From: Saccharothrix sp. HUAS TT1
Lineage (GTDB): Bacteria; Actinomycetota; Actinomycetes; Mycobacteriales; Pseudonocardiaceae
Direction: 5' to 3'
Assembly (NCBI RefSeq): GCF_040744945.1
Contig: NZ_CP160453.1
Span: forward strand, 3,286,001-3,350,000
Length of the DNA stretch: 64,000 bases
Position 1 is the first letter of the stretch. The number at the start of each line of letters is the position of its first letter. Under the pieces are notes generated by a model that had not been told where the DNA came from, made no database searches, and worked only from the letters and a program-made list of their open reading frames with translations. Below, piece after piece: positions 49,357 to 57,199 of the stretch. The position numbers and the translations under genes are program-made.

Positions 49357-52032
49357 GTGAGCACTTCAGAAGCCTCCCGCCTGCTGCTGGTCGACGGCCA
49401 CTCGATGGCCTACCGGGCCTTCTTCGCGCTGCCCAAGGAGAACTTCCAGACGGGCACGGGCCAGACGACCAACGCGGTCTACGGCTTCACCTCGATGCTC
49501 ATCAACCTGCTGCGCGACGAGAAGCCCACGCACATCGCGGTGGCGTTCGACGTCTCGCGCAAGACGTTCCGCACCGAGGCGTACGCGGAGTACAAGGCCG
49601 GCCGCAGCGAGACGCCGGACGAGTTCCGCGGCCAGGTCAGCCTCATCGAGGACGTGCTGGGCACGCTGTCCATCCCCACGCTGTCGAAGGCCGACTTCGA
49701 GGCCGACGACCTGATCGCCACGCTCACCACGCAGGCCACGGCGCTCGGCTTCGAGGTGCTGATCTGCACCGGCGACCGCGACGCGCTGCAGCTGGTGACC
49801 GACAAGGTGACGGTGCTGTACCCGGTCAAGGGCGTGTCCGAGATGGCCAGGTACACCCCCGAGCTGGTGCTGGAGAAGCAGGGCGTGCCGCCCGAGCTGT
49901 ACGCCGACTACGCGGCGGTGCGCGGCGACTCGTCGGACAACCTGCCCAACACCCCCGGCGTCGGCCCGAAGACCATCGTCAAGCTGCTCACCCAGTTCGG
50001 CTCGCTGAACGGCCTGATCGACCACATCGACTCGGTGCCCGGGAAGGTGGGCGACGCGCTGCGCGCCAACCTGTCGAACATCATGCTGAACCGGCAGCTC
50101 ACCGAGCTGGTGCGGGACGTGGAGCTGCCCGTCGGCCCGGACGGGCTGGCCGTCCGGCCGTGGGACCGCGACGCGGTGCACCGGCTGTTCGACGAGCTGG
50201 AGTTCCGGGTGCTGCGGGACCGGCTGTTCTCCACCCTGTCCACCGCCGAGCCGGAGGCCGAGGAGGGCTTCGCGGTCAGCGGCGGCCCGGTGCCGGTCGG
50301 CTCGGTGGCGTCGTGGCTCGACGCGCACGCCCGGTCCGGCCGGGTCGGCCTCGCGTTCCGCTCGACCGGCGGCGAGCTGGAGGGCCTGGCGCTGGCCGCG
50401 GTCGACGGCGAGGGCGGGTACGTCGAGGTCGCGTCGCTGACCGAGGCCGACGAGAACGCGCTGGCCGGGTGGCTGGCCGACGAGTCGGCGGTGAAGGCGG
50501 CGCACGACCTGAAGCTGCCGCTGCGCGCCCTGCGGGCACGCGGCTGGGAGCTGCGCGGCGTCAGCAGCGACACGGCGCTGGCCGCGTACCTGGTGCGGCC
50601 CGGCCAGCGGTCGTTCGCGCTGGACGACCTGGCGCTGCGCTACCTCAAGCGCGAGCTGCGGGCCGAGGAGCCCGACGACGGCCAGCTGTCGCTGCTGGCC
50701 GACGAGGAGGAGGAGCGGCAGAAGGCGGCGCAGGCGGCGATCGTGCGGGCGTTCGCGGTGGCCGAGCTGGCCGACGCGCTGGACGCGGAGCTGGTCGCCA
50801 CCGGCCAGGAGTCGCTGCTGGCGAACCTGGAGCTGCCGCTGATGATGGTGCTGGACGAGGTGGAGGCGGTCGGCATCGCGATCGACTCCGAGCACCTGGC
50901 GGCGCTGGAGGCGCACTTCGCGGCGGGCGTGAAGCAGGCGGCGCAGGACGCGTACGGGGTGATCGGCAAGGAGATCAACCTCGGCTCGCCCAAGCAGCTC
51001 CAGGCGGTGCTGTTCGACGAGCTGAACATGCCGAAGACGAAGAAGACGAAGACCGGGTACACGACCGACGCGGACGCGCTGCAGAGCCTGTTCGAGTCCA
51101 CCGAGCACCCGTTCCTGCAGCACCTGCTCGCGCACCGGGACGTGACCAGGCTGAAGTCGACGGTGGACGGCCTGCTCAAGGCGGTCGCCGACGACGGCCG
51201 CATCCACACCACGTTCCACCAGACGATCGCGGCGACCGGTCGGCTGTCGTCCACCGACCCGAACCTGCAGAACATCCCGATCCGCACCGACGAGGGCAGG
51301 CGGATCCGCGAGGCGTTCGTGGTCGGGCCCGGCTACGCCGAGCTGATGACGGCGGACTACAGCCAGATCGAGATGCGGATCATGGCCCACCTGTCCGAGG
51401 ACGAGGGCCTGATCGAGGCGTTCCGCAGCGGCGAGGACCTGCACACGTTCGTCGCGTCGCGGGCGTTCTCGGTGCCGACGTCGGAGGTGACCGGCGAGCA
51501 GCGCCGCCGGGTGAAGGCCATGTCGTACGGGCTGGCCTACGGGCTGTCCGAGTACGGGCTGGCGCAGCAGCTGCGGATCTCGGCGGTCGAGGCGCGGGAG
51601 CAGAAGGAGGCGTACTTCGCCCGGTTCGGCGGGGTGCGCGACTACCTGCACGCCGTGGTCGAGGACGCGCGGAAGAAGGGCTACACCGAGACCATCCTCG
51701 GTCGGCGGCGCTACCTGCCCGACCTGAACAGCGACAACCGGCAGCGCCGGGAGATGGCCGAGCGGATGGCGTTGAACGCGCCGATCCAGGGCAGCGCGGC
51801 GGACATCATCAAGGTGGCGATGCTCGGCGTGTTCCGCGCGCTGGAGGAGTCGGGCCTGCGGTCGCGGATGCTGCTGCAGGTGCACGACGAACTGGTGCTG
51901 GAGATCGCCGAGGGGGAGCGCGAGCAGGTCGAGGCGCTGGTCCGGGCGCAGATGGGCGGCGCGTACGAGCTGTCGGTGGCCATGGAGGTCTCCGTCGGCG
52001 TGGGCCGCTCCTGGGACGCGGCGGCGCACTGA
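49357..52032 (+). CDS. polA: DNA polymerase I
   Basis: This 891-residue polymerase for Okazaki-fragment processing and repair has a 5'-3' exonuclease/FEN domain (about residues 8-290; LLVDGHSMAYRAFFAL, FEADDLIATL, RGDSSDNLPNTPGVGPKT). Its 3'-5' exonuclease domain (about 300-480) has lost the DxE metal ligands, reading GLAFRSTGGELEG where active enzymes have FDTET, so proofreading is absent, as usual in actinobacteria. The polymerase domain has motif A MTADYSQIEMRI (D667), motif B RRRVKAMSYGLAYG and motif C QVHDELVLE (D844). GTG start. Confidence 0.97.
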   Translation: MSTSEASRLLLVDGHSMAYRAFFALPKENFQTGTGQTTNAVYGFTSMLINLLRDEKPTHIAVAFDVSRKTFRTEAYAEYKAGRSETPDEFRGQVSLIEDVLGTLSIPTLSKADFEADDLIATLTTQATALGFEVLICTGDRDALQLVTDKVTVLYPVKGVSEMARYTPELVLEKQGVPPELYADYAAVRGDSSDNLPNTPGVGPKTIVKLLTQFGSLNGLIDHIDSVPGKVGDALRANLSNIMLNRQLTELVRDVELPVGPDGLAVRPWDRDAVHRLFDELEFRVLRDRLFSTLSTAEPEAEEGFAVSGGPVPVGSVASWLDAHARSGRVGLAFRSTGGELEGLALAAVDGEGGYVEVASLTEADENALAGWLADESAVKAAHDLKLPLRALRARGWELRGVSSDTALAAYLVRPGQRSFALDDLALRYLKRELRAEEPDDGQLSLLADEEEERQKAAQAAIVRAFAVAELADALDAELVATGQESLLANLELPLMMVLDEVEAVGIAIDSEHLAALEAHFAAGVKQAAQDAYGVIGKEINLGSPKQLQAVLFDELNMPKTKKTKTGYTTDADALQSLFESTEHPFLQHLLAHRDVTRLKSTVDGLLKAVADDGRIHTTFHQTIAATGRLSSTDPNLQNIPIRTDEGRRIREAFVVGPGYAELMTADYSQIEMRIMAHLSEDEGLIEAFRSGEDLHTFVASRAFSVPTSEVTGEQRRRVKAMSYGLAYGLSEYGLAQQLRISAVEAREQKEAYFARFGGVRDYLHAVVEDARKKGYTETILGRRRYLPDLNSDNRQRREMAERMALNAPIQGSAADIIKVAMLGVFRALEESGLRSRMLLQVHDELVLEIAEGEREQVEALVRAQMGGAYELSVAMEVSVGVGRSWDAAAH

Positions 52033-52480
52033 CGGCCGCACCACCCGGCTCGCCGCGCTCGCCGGCCCACCACACCCGGCGGGCTTGACCGCGCCCGGCG
52101 AGCCCACCCGGCGCCCGCTGCGCCCGCCGAGCCCGCGTGCCGCGCACCGGCACTTGCCGCGCCCTGACACCCGCCGACCACCCCGGCTCGCCGGGCACTG
52201 CGGCTCGCCGGGCACTGCGGCTCGCCGGGCACTGCGGCTCGCCAAGCACAGCCGCCCGCCGGGTTCTGCGGTCCGCCAGGCTCTGCGGTCCGCCGGGCAC
52301 CGCCGCCGCCAGGGACTGCCGCCCGCAGCTCCGCACCGTCACCGAGCATCGCGGCTCAGCGGGCGCCACCGTCCGCTCCGGACAGTCACCGAGTACCCCC
52401 ACCTGCGTGTTCACTGCGGACAGCCGTACTTCGCGCCCGCCACCCCTGACCGATCATCAGTGGTGACGAAGGGGGCGGCG
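52033..52480. other. Gene-free region after polA
   Basis: This 448-base stretch contains no convincing gene. Its core is the 17-base tandem array at 52184-52318. The flanks are rich in degenerate copies of CTCGCCGG/CCCGGC words, for example at 52048-52062. Open frames crossing it owe their length to the absence of A/T-rich stops and show no protein-like composition. The promoter of the next gene should lie at its right end. Confidence 0.6.
52184..52318 (+). repeat. 17-bp tandem repeat array, about eight units
   Basis: The unit CGGCTCGCCGGGCACTG is repeated three times without change (52184-52200, 52201-52217, 52218-52234). Five progressively diverged copies follow, the last one base shorter. 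The 17-base period is not a multiple of three, so the array is unlikely to encode protein repeats. It resembles mycobacterial-type variable-number minisatellites. Confidence 0.85.
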
Positions 52481-52906
52481 ATGGTGCACAGGTGGTCCCG
52501 GTTGTTCACACCCATCGGGGTGTTCCTCGCGCTGTTCGGCGTGCTGAACTTCGCCGAGCTGCCACTGGGCTGGAAGGACCGCCAGCAGCAGGTCGGCCGC
52601 TACCTGGACGCCACCCTCAACCTGGGCGCCGACTGGGTCATGCCGATCATCTGGTTGGTGAAGCTGGTCGAACTGGCCCTGGGCCTGCTCGCGCTCGCCG
52701 CCCTGGTCAAGCGCGACACCCGCTGGCTCAGCGCGGCCGTCGTCGGCTGGCTCGCCTGGTTCACCGTCTTCAGCGCCATGGACGTGTGGGCGGCCGACCG
52801 GGTCGAGCTGCAGGAGCACACCGTCTACTTCGTCATGTTCGCCGTGCTGCTGGGCATGATCCACGTGGTCTCGGCGGTGGAGCAGTTCCTGGCCGCCCGG
52901 CGGTGA
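52481..52906 (+). CDS. Small integral membrane protein
   Basis: This 141-residue protein has four predicted helices: about residues 8-25 (FTPIGVFLALFGVLNFAEL), 50-72 (WVMPIIWLVKLVELALGLLAL), 80-98 and 113-133. The layout is similar to DoxX-like or other small four-helix membrane proteins, but no family signature is clear. The ATG has AAGGGGG a few bases upstream. The stop is fused with that of the convergent HxlR gene in TGATCA. Function is unknown. Confidence 0.65.
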   Translation: MVHRWSRLFTPIGVFLALFGVLNFAELPLGWKDRQQQVGRYLDATLNLGADWVMPIIWLVKLVELALGLLALAALVKRDTRWLSAAVVGWLAWFTVFSAMDVWAADRVELQEHTVYFVMFAVLLGMIHVVSAVEQFLAARR

Positions 52907-53350
52907 TCAGCGCAGCGGCGTGACGCGGACGTCCCGCGCGGTCAGCTCGTCGCCGCACCCCTCGCACGACACGTGCACCCCGACGTCGCCGCCGCACGTG
53001 CGGTGGTGCAGGTCGAACGACGGGCCCTCGGCGGGCGCCATCCAGCGGTCGCCCCACTTCCGCAGGGCCATCAGCACCGGGTAGAGGTCGTGGCCCTTCT
53101 CGGTCAGCCGGTACTCGTACCGCGTCCGCACGTCCTTGTACGCCTCGCGGCGCAGGATGCCCTCCTCGACCAGCGTGCCCAGCCGCTCGGTCAGCACGCT
53201 GCGCGAGATGTCCATGGCCACCTGGAAGTCCTCGAACCGCCGCGTGCCCAGGAACGCCTGCCGCAACAGCAGCAACGTCCACCGCTCGCCCAGCAGGGCG
53301 GCGGGCAGCGAGACGGTGCACAGCTCGTCGGCAACCTTCACGTGCGCCAT
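52907..53350 (-). CDS. HxlR-family regulator with C-terminal zinc-ribbon-like tail
   Basis: This 147-residue winged-helix HxlR protein has LLGERWTLLLLRQAFLGTRRFEDFQVAMDISRSVLTERLGTLVEEGI and the wing RTRYEYRLTEKGHDLYPVLMALRKWGDRW. The C-terminal tail has CGGDVGVHVSCEGCGDEL, three cysteines plus nearby histidines that could bind zinc, not universal in the family. It is divergent from an acetyltransferase gene, and a 19-base palindrome lies between them. The ATG at 53350 starts MAHVKVADEL, matching family length. Confidence 0.87.
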   Translation of the reverse strand: MAHVKVADELCTVSLPAALLGERWTLLLLRQAFLGTRRFEDFQVAMDISRSVLTERLGTLVEEGILRREAYKDVRTRYEYRLTEKGHDLYPVLMALRKWGDRWMAPAEGPSFDLHHRTCGGDVGVHVSCEGCGDELTARDVRVTPLR

Positions 53351-53396
53351 GCCCACCGACGATACCCCCCTTGCGTTCGAAAAACGGATCCAGCTA

Positions 53397-53415
53397 GGGT
53401 TCGGAATCCGAACCC
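53397..53415. promoter_or_regulatory. 19-base perfect palindrome between hxlR-type and GNAT genes
   Basis: GGGTTCGGA-A-TCCGAACCC is a perfect 9+1+9 inverted repeat 15 bases before the acetyltransferase start and 47 bases from the regulator start. This position and symmetry fit an operator for the HxlR dimer acting on both genes. Confidence 0.6.
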
Positions 53416-53429
53416 AGGGGGCGACCGCC

Positions 53430-53933
53430 ATGAGAGTCCGCGAACTGCACGCCGCCGAAGCGGGCGACGCCGTCGACACCGTCTTCCACGGCCTGTCCGC
53501 GCGGAGCCGCTACCTGCGCTTCCACGCCCCGGTGCCGCGCCTCACCGCGACCATGCGCCGCCGCCTCACCGACCTCGACGGCCACCGCAGGGCCGCCGTC
53601 GTGGCCGAGTGCCGCCGCACGCCGGTCGGCATCGCCCGGCTGGTCGCCACCGGCGACGACACCGCCGAGATCGCCCTGGCCGTGGTCGACCCGTGGCAGC
53701 GCAAGGGCGTCGGCACGGAGCTGATGACCGCCCTCGGCCGGCTCGCCACCGACCTGCGCTACGCCGAGCTGCACGGCGACGTCCTCGGCGAGAACGTCCC
53801 GGTGCTGCGCCTGGTCGGCCGGGTCTTCCCGGGCGCCCGGCTCACCCGCGACGAGGACGACGTCATCCGGGTGAGCTACCCCCTGGCCTTCGACCTGACC
53901 CACGAGGAACTGGTGGCCGACCTGCGGTGGTGA
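53430..53933 (+). CDS. GNAT-family N-acetyltransferase
   Basis: This 167-residue acetyltransferase starts MRVRELHAAEAGDAVDTVF. It has FHGLSARSRYLRF at the first helix (a form common to acetyltransferases related to the PAT/AcsA-type C-terminal domain) and the acetyl-CoA loop VVDPWQRKGVGTELMTAL. The acceptor is unknown. The gene is divergent from the HxlR regulator, with a palindrome in its promoter, so it is probably controlled by it. Confidence 0.83.
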   Translation: MRVRELHAAEAGDAVDTVFHGLSARSRYLRFHAPVPRLTATMRRRLTDLDGHRRAAVVAECRRTPVGIARLVATGDDTAEIALAVVDPWQRKGVGTELMTALGRLATDLRYAELHGDVLGENVPVLRLVGRVFPGARLTRDEDDVIRVSYPLAFDLTHEELVADLRW

Positions 53934-53976
53934 GCCTGTTAGCGTCCCGGGAAAACGCTTACCGGGGAGGCGTGGG

Positions 53977-55269
53977 ATGGCACGCAGGCGCTACGCGGTC
54001 GTCGGCACCGGCGCACGGGCCGAGTTGCACGTGGACGCGATCGTCCAGCACGCGGAGCACGGGGAGCTGGTCGCGTTCTGCGACGTGAACGCCACCCGCA
54101 TGGCCGCGCACAACGAACGCCTGGCCCGACCCGTGCCGACCTACGCCGCCGGGGACTTCCTCCGGATGATCGAGGCCGAGCGGGTCGACGTGGTGGTGGT
54201 CTGCACGGTCGACCGCCACCACGACACCTACGTCGTGGAGGCCCTGGACGCGGGCTGCGACGTGGTCACCGAGAAGCCGATGACGATCGACCCGGCCGGC
54301 GCGGGCAAGGTCTTCGACGCGGTCGAGCGCACCGACGGCCGGGTCACCGTCACGTTCAACTACCGCTACAACCCGGTGCACGAGAAGGTCCGCGAGCTGC
54401 TGGCCGGCGGCGAGGTCGGCGAGATCGGCTCGGTGCACTTCGAGTGGCTGCTCGACGTCCGCCACGGCGCCGACTACTTCCGCCGCTGGCACCGGCTCAA
54501 GGCGAACTCCGGCGGGCTGCTGGTGCACAAGGCCACCCACCACTTCGACCTGCTCAACTGGTGGATCGGCTCCGTGCCCGAGGTCGTCTACGCGCACGGC
54601 AAGCTGTTCTTCTACGGCGATGAGAACGGCGAGCGGCACGGCAACCACCGGCCGTACGACCGGGTGCACGGCTCGCCGGAGGCCGCCGACGACCCGTTCG
54701 CGCTGCACGTGGAGCGCGACGACTGGCTGCGCCGGCTCTACCTCGACGCCGAGCACGAGGACGGCTACCGCCGCGACCGGAACCCCTTCGCGCCCGGGGT
54801 GTCCATTGAGGACGACATGTCCGTGCTCGTGCGCTACGCCAACGGGGCCGACCTCACCTACCACCTGACGGCGTACTCGCCGTGGGAGGGCTACCGGCTG
54901 ATGGTCAACGGCAGCCGAGGCCGGCTGGAGCTGGAGGTCGTGGAGAACACGTGGGTCAGCGGGCAGCAACCCGCGGTGCACGGCAAGCAGGCCAACCCGG
55001 AGGAGGGGCACGCCCGGCTGACCGTGCAGTCGCTCTTCGAACGGGCGCGCGAGGTGCCGCTGGAGCACGGCGGCGACGGGCACGGCGGCGCGGACCGGCG
55101 GATGACCGAAGTGCTCTACGGCGAGCCCGGCCAGGCCGATCCGCTGGGCCGCCGGGCCACCCACCGGGACGGGGTGTTGTCGCTGCTCACCGGGTTCGCG
55201 GCGAACCGCAGCCTGGAGACCGGCGAGCCGGTCCGCGTGGCGGAGTTGTCGGACCCCGGTTGGCGGTAG
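53977..55269 (+). CDS. Gfo/Idh/MocA-family oxidoreductase
   Basis: This 430-residue NAD(P)-dependent sugar or inositol dehydrogenase-like protein has an N-terminal Rossmann domain with the cofactor loop AVVGTGARAELHV and the EKP signature in VVTEKPMTI (99-101). The catalytic segment GGLLVHKATHHFDLLNWWIG has Lys/His in the usual places. The C-terminal domain is longer than average. Start ATG with GGGGAGG upstream. It is followed after 9 bases by a P-loop kinase gene and then an SDR-like gene, so the three form an operon of unknown pathway. Confidence 0.86.
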   Translation: MARRRYAVVGTGARAELHVDAIVQHAEHGELVAFCDVNATRMAAHNERLARPVPTYAAGDFLRMIEAERVDVVVVCTVDRHHDTYVVEALDAGCDVVTEKPMTIDPAGAGKVFDAVERTDGRVTVTFNYRYNPVHEKVRELLAGGEVGEIGSVHFEWLLDVRHGADYFRRWHRLKANSGGLLVHKATHHFDLLNWWIGSVPEVVYAHGKLFFYGDENGERHGNHRPYDRVHGSPEAADDPFALHVERDDWLRRLYLDAEHEDGYRRDRNPFAPGVSIEDDMSVLVRYANGADLTYHLTAYSPWEGYRLMVNGSRGRLELEVVENTWVSGQQPAVHGKQANPEEGHARLTVQSLFERAREVPLEHGGDGHGGADRRMTEVLYGEPGQADPLGRRATHRDGVLSLLTGFAANRSLETGEPVRVAELSDPGWR

Positions 55270-55278
55270 CCTGGCGCG

Positions 55279-55875
55279 GTGCCGCTCCTGGGACCAGCCG
55301 ACGAGTTGCCGCACCCGCCGCGCCGGGTGCTCGTGGCCGGCACGTCCGGCTCCGGGAAAACGACCCTGGCGCGTTCCGTCGCCGCCGTCCTGGGCCTGCC
55401 CCACGTCGAGGTCGACTCGCTCTACCACGGTCCACAGTGGACGAAGCGGTCGGAGTTCGAGGACGACGTGCGGCGGCTCGTCAAGGGCGAGGCGTGGGCC
55501 GCGGAGTGGCAGTACAGCCTGGTGCGACCGCTGCTGCTGGAGCACGCGGACACGCTGCTCTGGCTGGACCACCCGCGGGCGGTGGTGATGCGGCGGCTCA
55601 CGGTGCGCACGGTGCGGCGCAGGCTCCGCCGCGAGGAGCTGTGGAACGGCAACGTCGAACCGCCCCTGCGCACGGTGTTCACCGATCCGGAACACCTGCT
55701 GCGGTGGGCGTGGAAGTCGCACACCCGCACCGGGCGCCGGGTCCGCGCGGTGCTCGACGGCGAGCACGCGGACCGGCTCGCGGTGGTGCGGCTGCGAGGA
55801 CAGCGTCAGGTCGACCAATGGCGGTCCGGACCGCTGCGGCGGGCCGCGGAGCGCGGCGAGGAGTCGGTGCGATGA
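55279..55875 (+). CDS. P-loop adenylate-kinase-like protein
   Basis: This 198-residue protein has Walker A GTSGSGKT (21-28) followed by LARSVAAVLGLPHVEVDSLYHGPQW, the FlaR/shikimate-kinase-like form where the acidic residue after the second strand holds the phosphoacceptor or metal. It also has LWLDHPRAVVMRRLTVRTVRRR with a lid-type Arg cluster. The substrate is unknown; relatives are annotated as toxin-type or topology-modulation kinases. GTG start. The stop overlaps the next ATG as ATGA. Confidence 0.8.
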   Translation: MPLLGPADELPHPPRRVLVAGTSGSGKTTLARSVAAVLGLPHVEVDSLYHGPQWTKRSEFEDDVRRLVKGEAWAAEWQYSLVRPLLLEHADTLLWLDHPRAVVMRRLTVRTVRRRLRREELWNGNVEPPLRTVFTDPEHLLRWAWKSHTRTGRRVRAVLDGEHADRLAVVRLRGQRQVDQWRSGPLRRAAERGEESVR

Positions 55876-56609
55876 GCGAGCGGACGGCGTTGGTGCTGGG
55901 TGGCACCGGGATGCTGAAGGGCTGCGCGGACGAGCTGGTGGCGCGGGGGTGGCAGGTGGTGCTGCCCAGCCGGCGGCCGGACGGCGTGCTCGGCGGTGCG
56001 GCGAAGGCGTCCCTGCGCGGTCGCGGCCACGTGCCGCAGCAGGGCCGGCCGGTGGAGGGGCTGCGGATCGACGGCCGGTTGGTCGCGGGACGGCGCGCCG
56101 CGAGCCGGTCGGTCGACGCGGGCCGGCCGGGCGGCGGCGGTCAGGTGGGCGGCGGTCAGGTCGACGGCGGCGGGCCGGACGACGGCCGGCCGGTCGGGGG
56201 TCGGCGGATCGGGGTCGCGGCGGACTGGGCGCGGCCGGCCGAGCTGGCCGACCGGGTCCGCGCGGTGGTGGAGCGGCCCGCCGACCTGCTGGTCGCCTGG
56301 GTGCACGCGAGCTACTGGGACGCGGTGCTGGCGGCCGTCGCGCCCCTGCTCGCCCCGGGCGCCCCGGTCGTCGAGGTGCACGACAGCGGCGCGATCCGCC
56401 CGGTGCGCGGCGTGCCCGACCCGGCCCTGCCCGGTCACCCGACGCAGCAGGTGGTGCTCGGCTTCGTCCGGCACGGCGGCAGCACCCGCTGGCTCAGCCA
56501 CGAGGAGACGTCGGTCGGCGTGCTCGAAGCCGTCCACCGCGCCCTGGACGGCAGACCGCCGTCGGTCCACCAGGTCGGCGAGGTCGACACCCGGGTGATG
56601 CGGCACTAG
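55872..56609 (+). CDS. Short-chain-dehydrogenase-like protein with low-complexity insertion
   Basis: This 245-residue protein begins like a Rossmann SDR (TALVLGGTGMLKGCADELVARGWQVVLPSRRP) and resumes with RIGVAADWARPAELADRVRAVV and PADLLVAWVHASYWDAVLAAV. Between about residues 37 and 112 a Gly/Arg/Val/Asp-rich stretch (for example GGGQVGGGQVDGGG) interrupts the place where the second strand would follow. The insertion is encoded by short repeated GGCGGTCAGGT words. No YxxxK pair is seen, so activity is doubtful. It is translationally coupled to the kinase gene. The stop shares CTAG with the convergent TetR gene. Confidence 0.65.
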   Translation: MSERTALVLGGTGMLKGCADELVARGWQVVLPSRRPDGVLGGAAKASLRGRGHVPQQGRPVEGLRIDGRLVAGRRAASRSVDAGRPGGGGQVGGGQVDGGGPDDGRPVGGRRIGVAADWARPAELADRVRAVVERPADLLVAWVHASYWDAVLAAVAPLLAPGAPVVEVHDSGAIRPVRGVPDPALPGHPTQQVVLGFVRHGGSTRWLSHEETSVGVLEAVHRALDGRPPSVHQVGEVDTRVMRH

Positions 56610-57199
56610 TCCGGCCGCAGCCCGTGCACCAGCGACAACACCGATTCGCGCACCTCGGTGAGGCTGCGCTCGGGTTGGAACACCTGCCAGTCCAGCGCGA
56701 TCACCAGCACCGTGCCGAACAGCGCCGCGGACGCCGTGCCGACCTGCACGCCCCCGGGCAGCCGGTCGGCGTCCGCCAGCCGCTGCACCTGACCGCGCAC
56801 GATCGACACGATGTCGTCGCGCAGCAGGCTCAGCGTGCCGTGCCACTGGCCCGGCGTGCGCCACAGCTCCGAGACCAGCAACTGGCCGAACGCCGGGTAC
56901 TCGGCGAAGAACCCGAGCATCCCGTCCACCAGCGACGCCATCGCCGCGGCGGTGTCGTCCTCCTCCTCGGCCGCCCTCAGCCGGCCGGCCAGCAGGTCGA
57001 CGCCGTGCCGCAGCAGCGCGTCGACCAGGGCGTCCTTGCTGGCGAAGTTGTAGTAGACGGTGCCCTTCGCCACGCCCGCCTCGGCGGCGATCTCGTCCAC
57101 CGTCACGCTCGCCGCGCCCCGCTCGCCGACCAGCCGCAGCGCGGCGTCGAACAGCTTCTGCTTGGTCGCGGCGGTGCGGCCGGGCCGCGGGCCGGTCAC
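56606..57199 (-). CDS. TetR-family regulator of the ABC-YhgE operon
   Basis: This 197-residue regulator has the DNA-binding domain in residues about 10-58 (KQKLFDAALRLVGERGAASVTVDEIAAEAGVAKGTVYYNFASKDALVDALL, with the helix-turn-helix at AGVAKGTVYYNF) and a C-terminal TetR_C domain. The GTG at 57199 overlaps the stop of the membrane-protein gene as GTGA, making it the third gene of the operon. It probably represses that operon through the palindrome at 59741-59766, and an effector would lift repression. Confidence 0.88.
   Translation of the reverse strand: MTGPRPGRTAATKQKLFDAALRLVGERGAASVTVDEIAAEAGVAKGTVYYNFASKDALVDALLRHGVDLLAGRLRAAEEEDDTAAAMASLVDGMLGFFAEYPAFGQLLVSELWRTPGQWHGTLSLLRDDIVSIVRGQVQRLADADRLPGGVQVGTASAALFGTVLVIALDWQVFQPERSLTEVRESVLSLVHGLRPD

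Noticed and set aside
49366..52245. 959-residue minus-strand open frame opposite polA
   Set aside because: Shadow frame of polA caused by the lack of A/T-rich stop codons. It is Arg/Gln/His-rich with no motif.
52184..52318. CRISPR-like array
   Set aside because: Units abut directly with no spacers and the period is 17 bases, so it is a simple tandem repeat.
52085..52480. In-frame N-terminal extension of the small membrane protein through the tandem repeats
   Set aside because: A 17-base period would shift codons in each unit, the translation is Pro/Arg-rich with no fold, and a ribosome site precedes the ATG at 52481.
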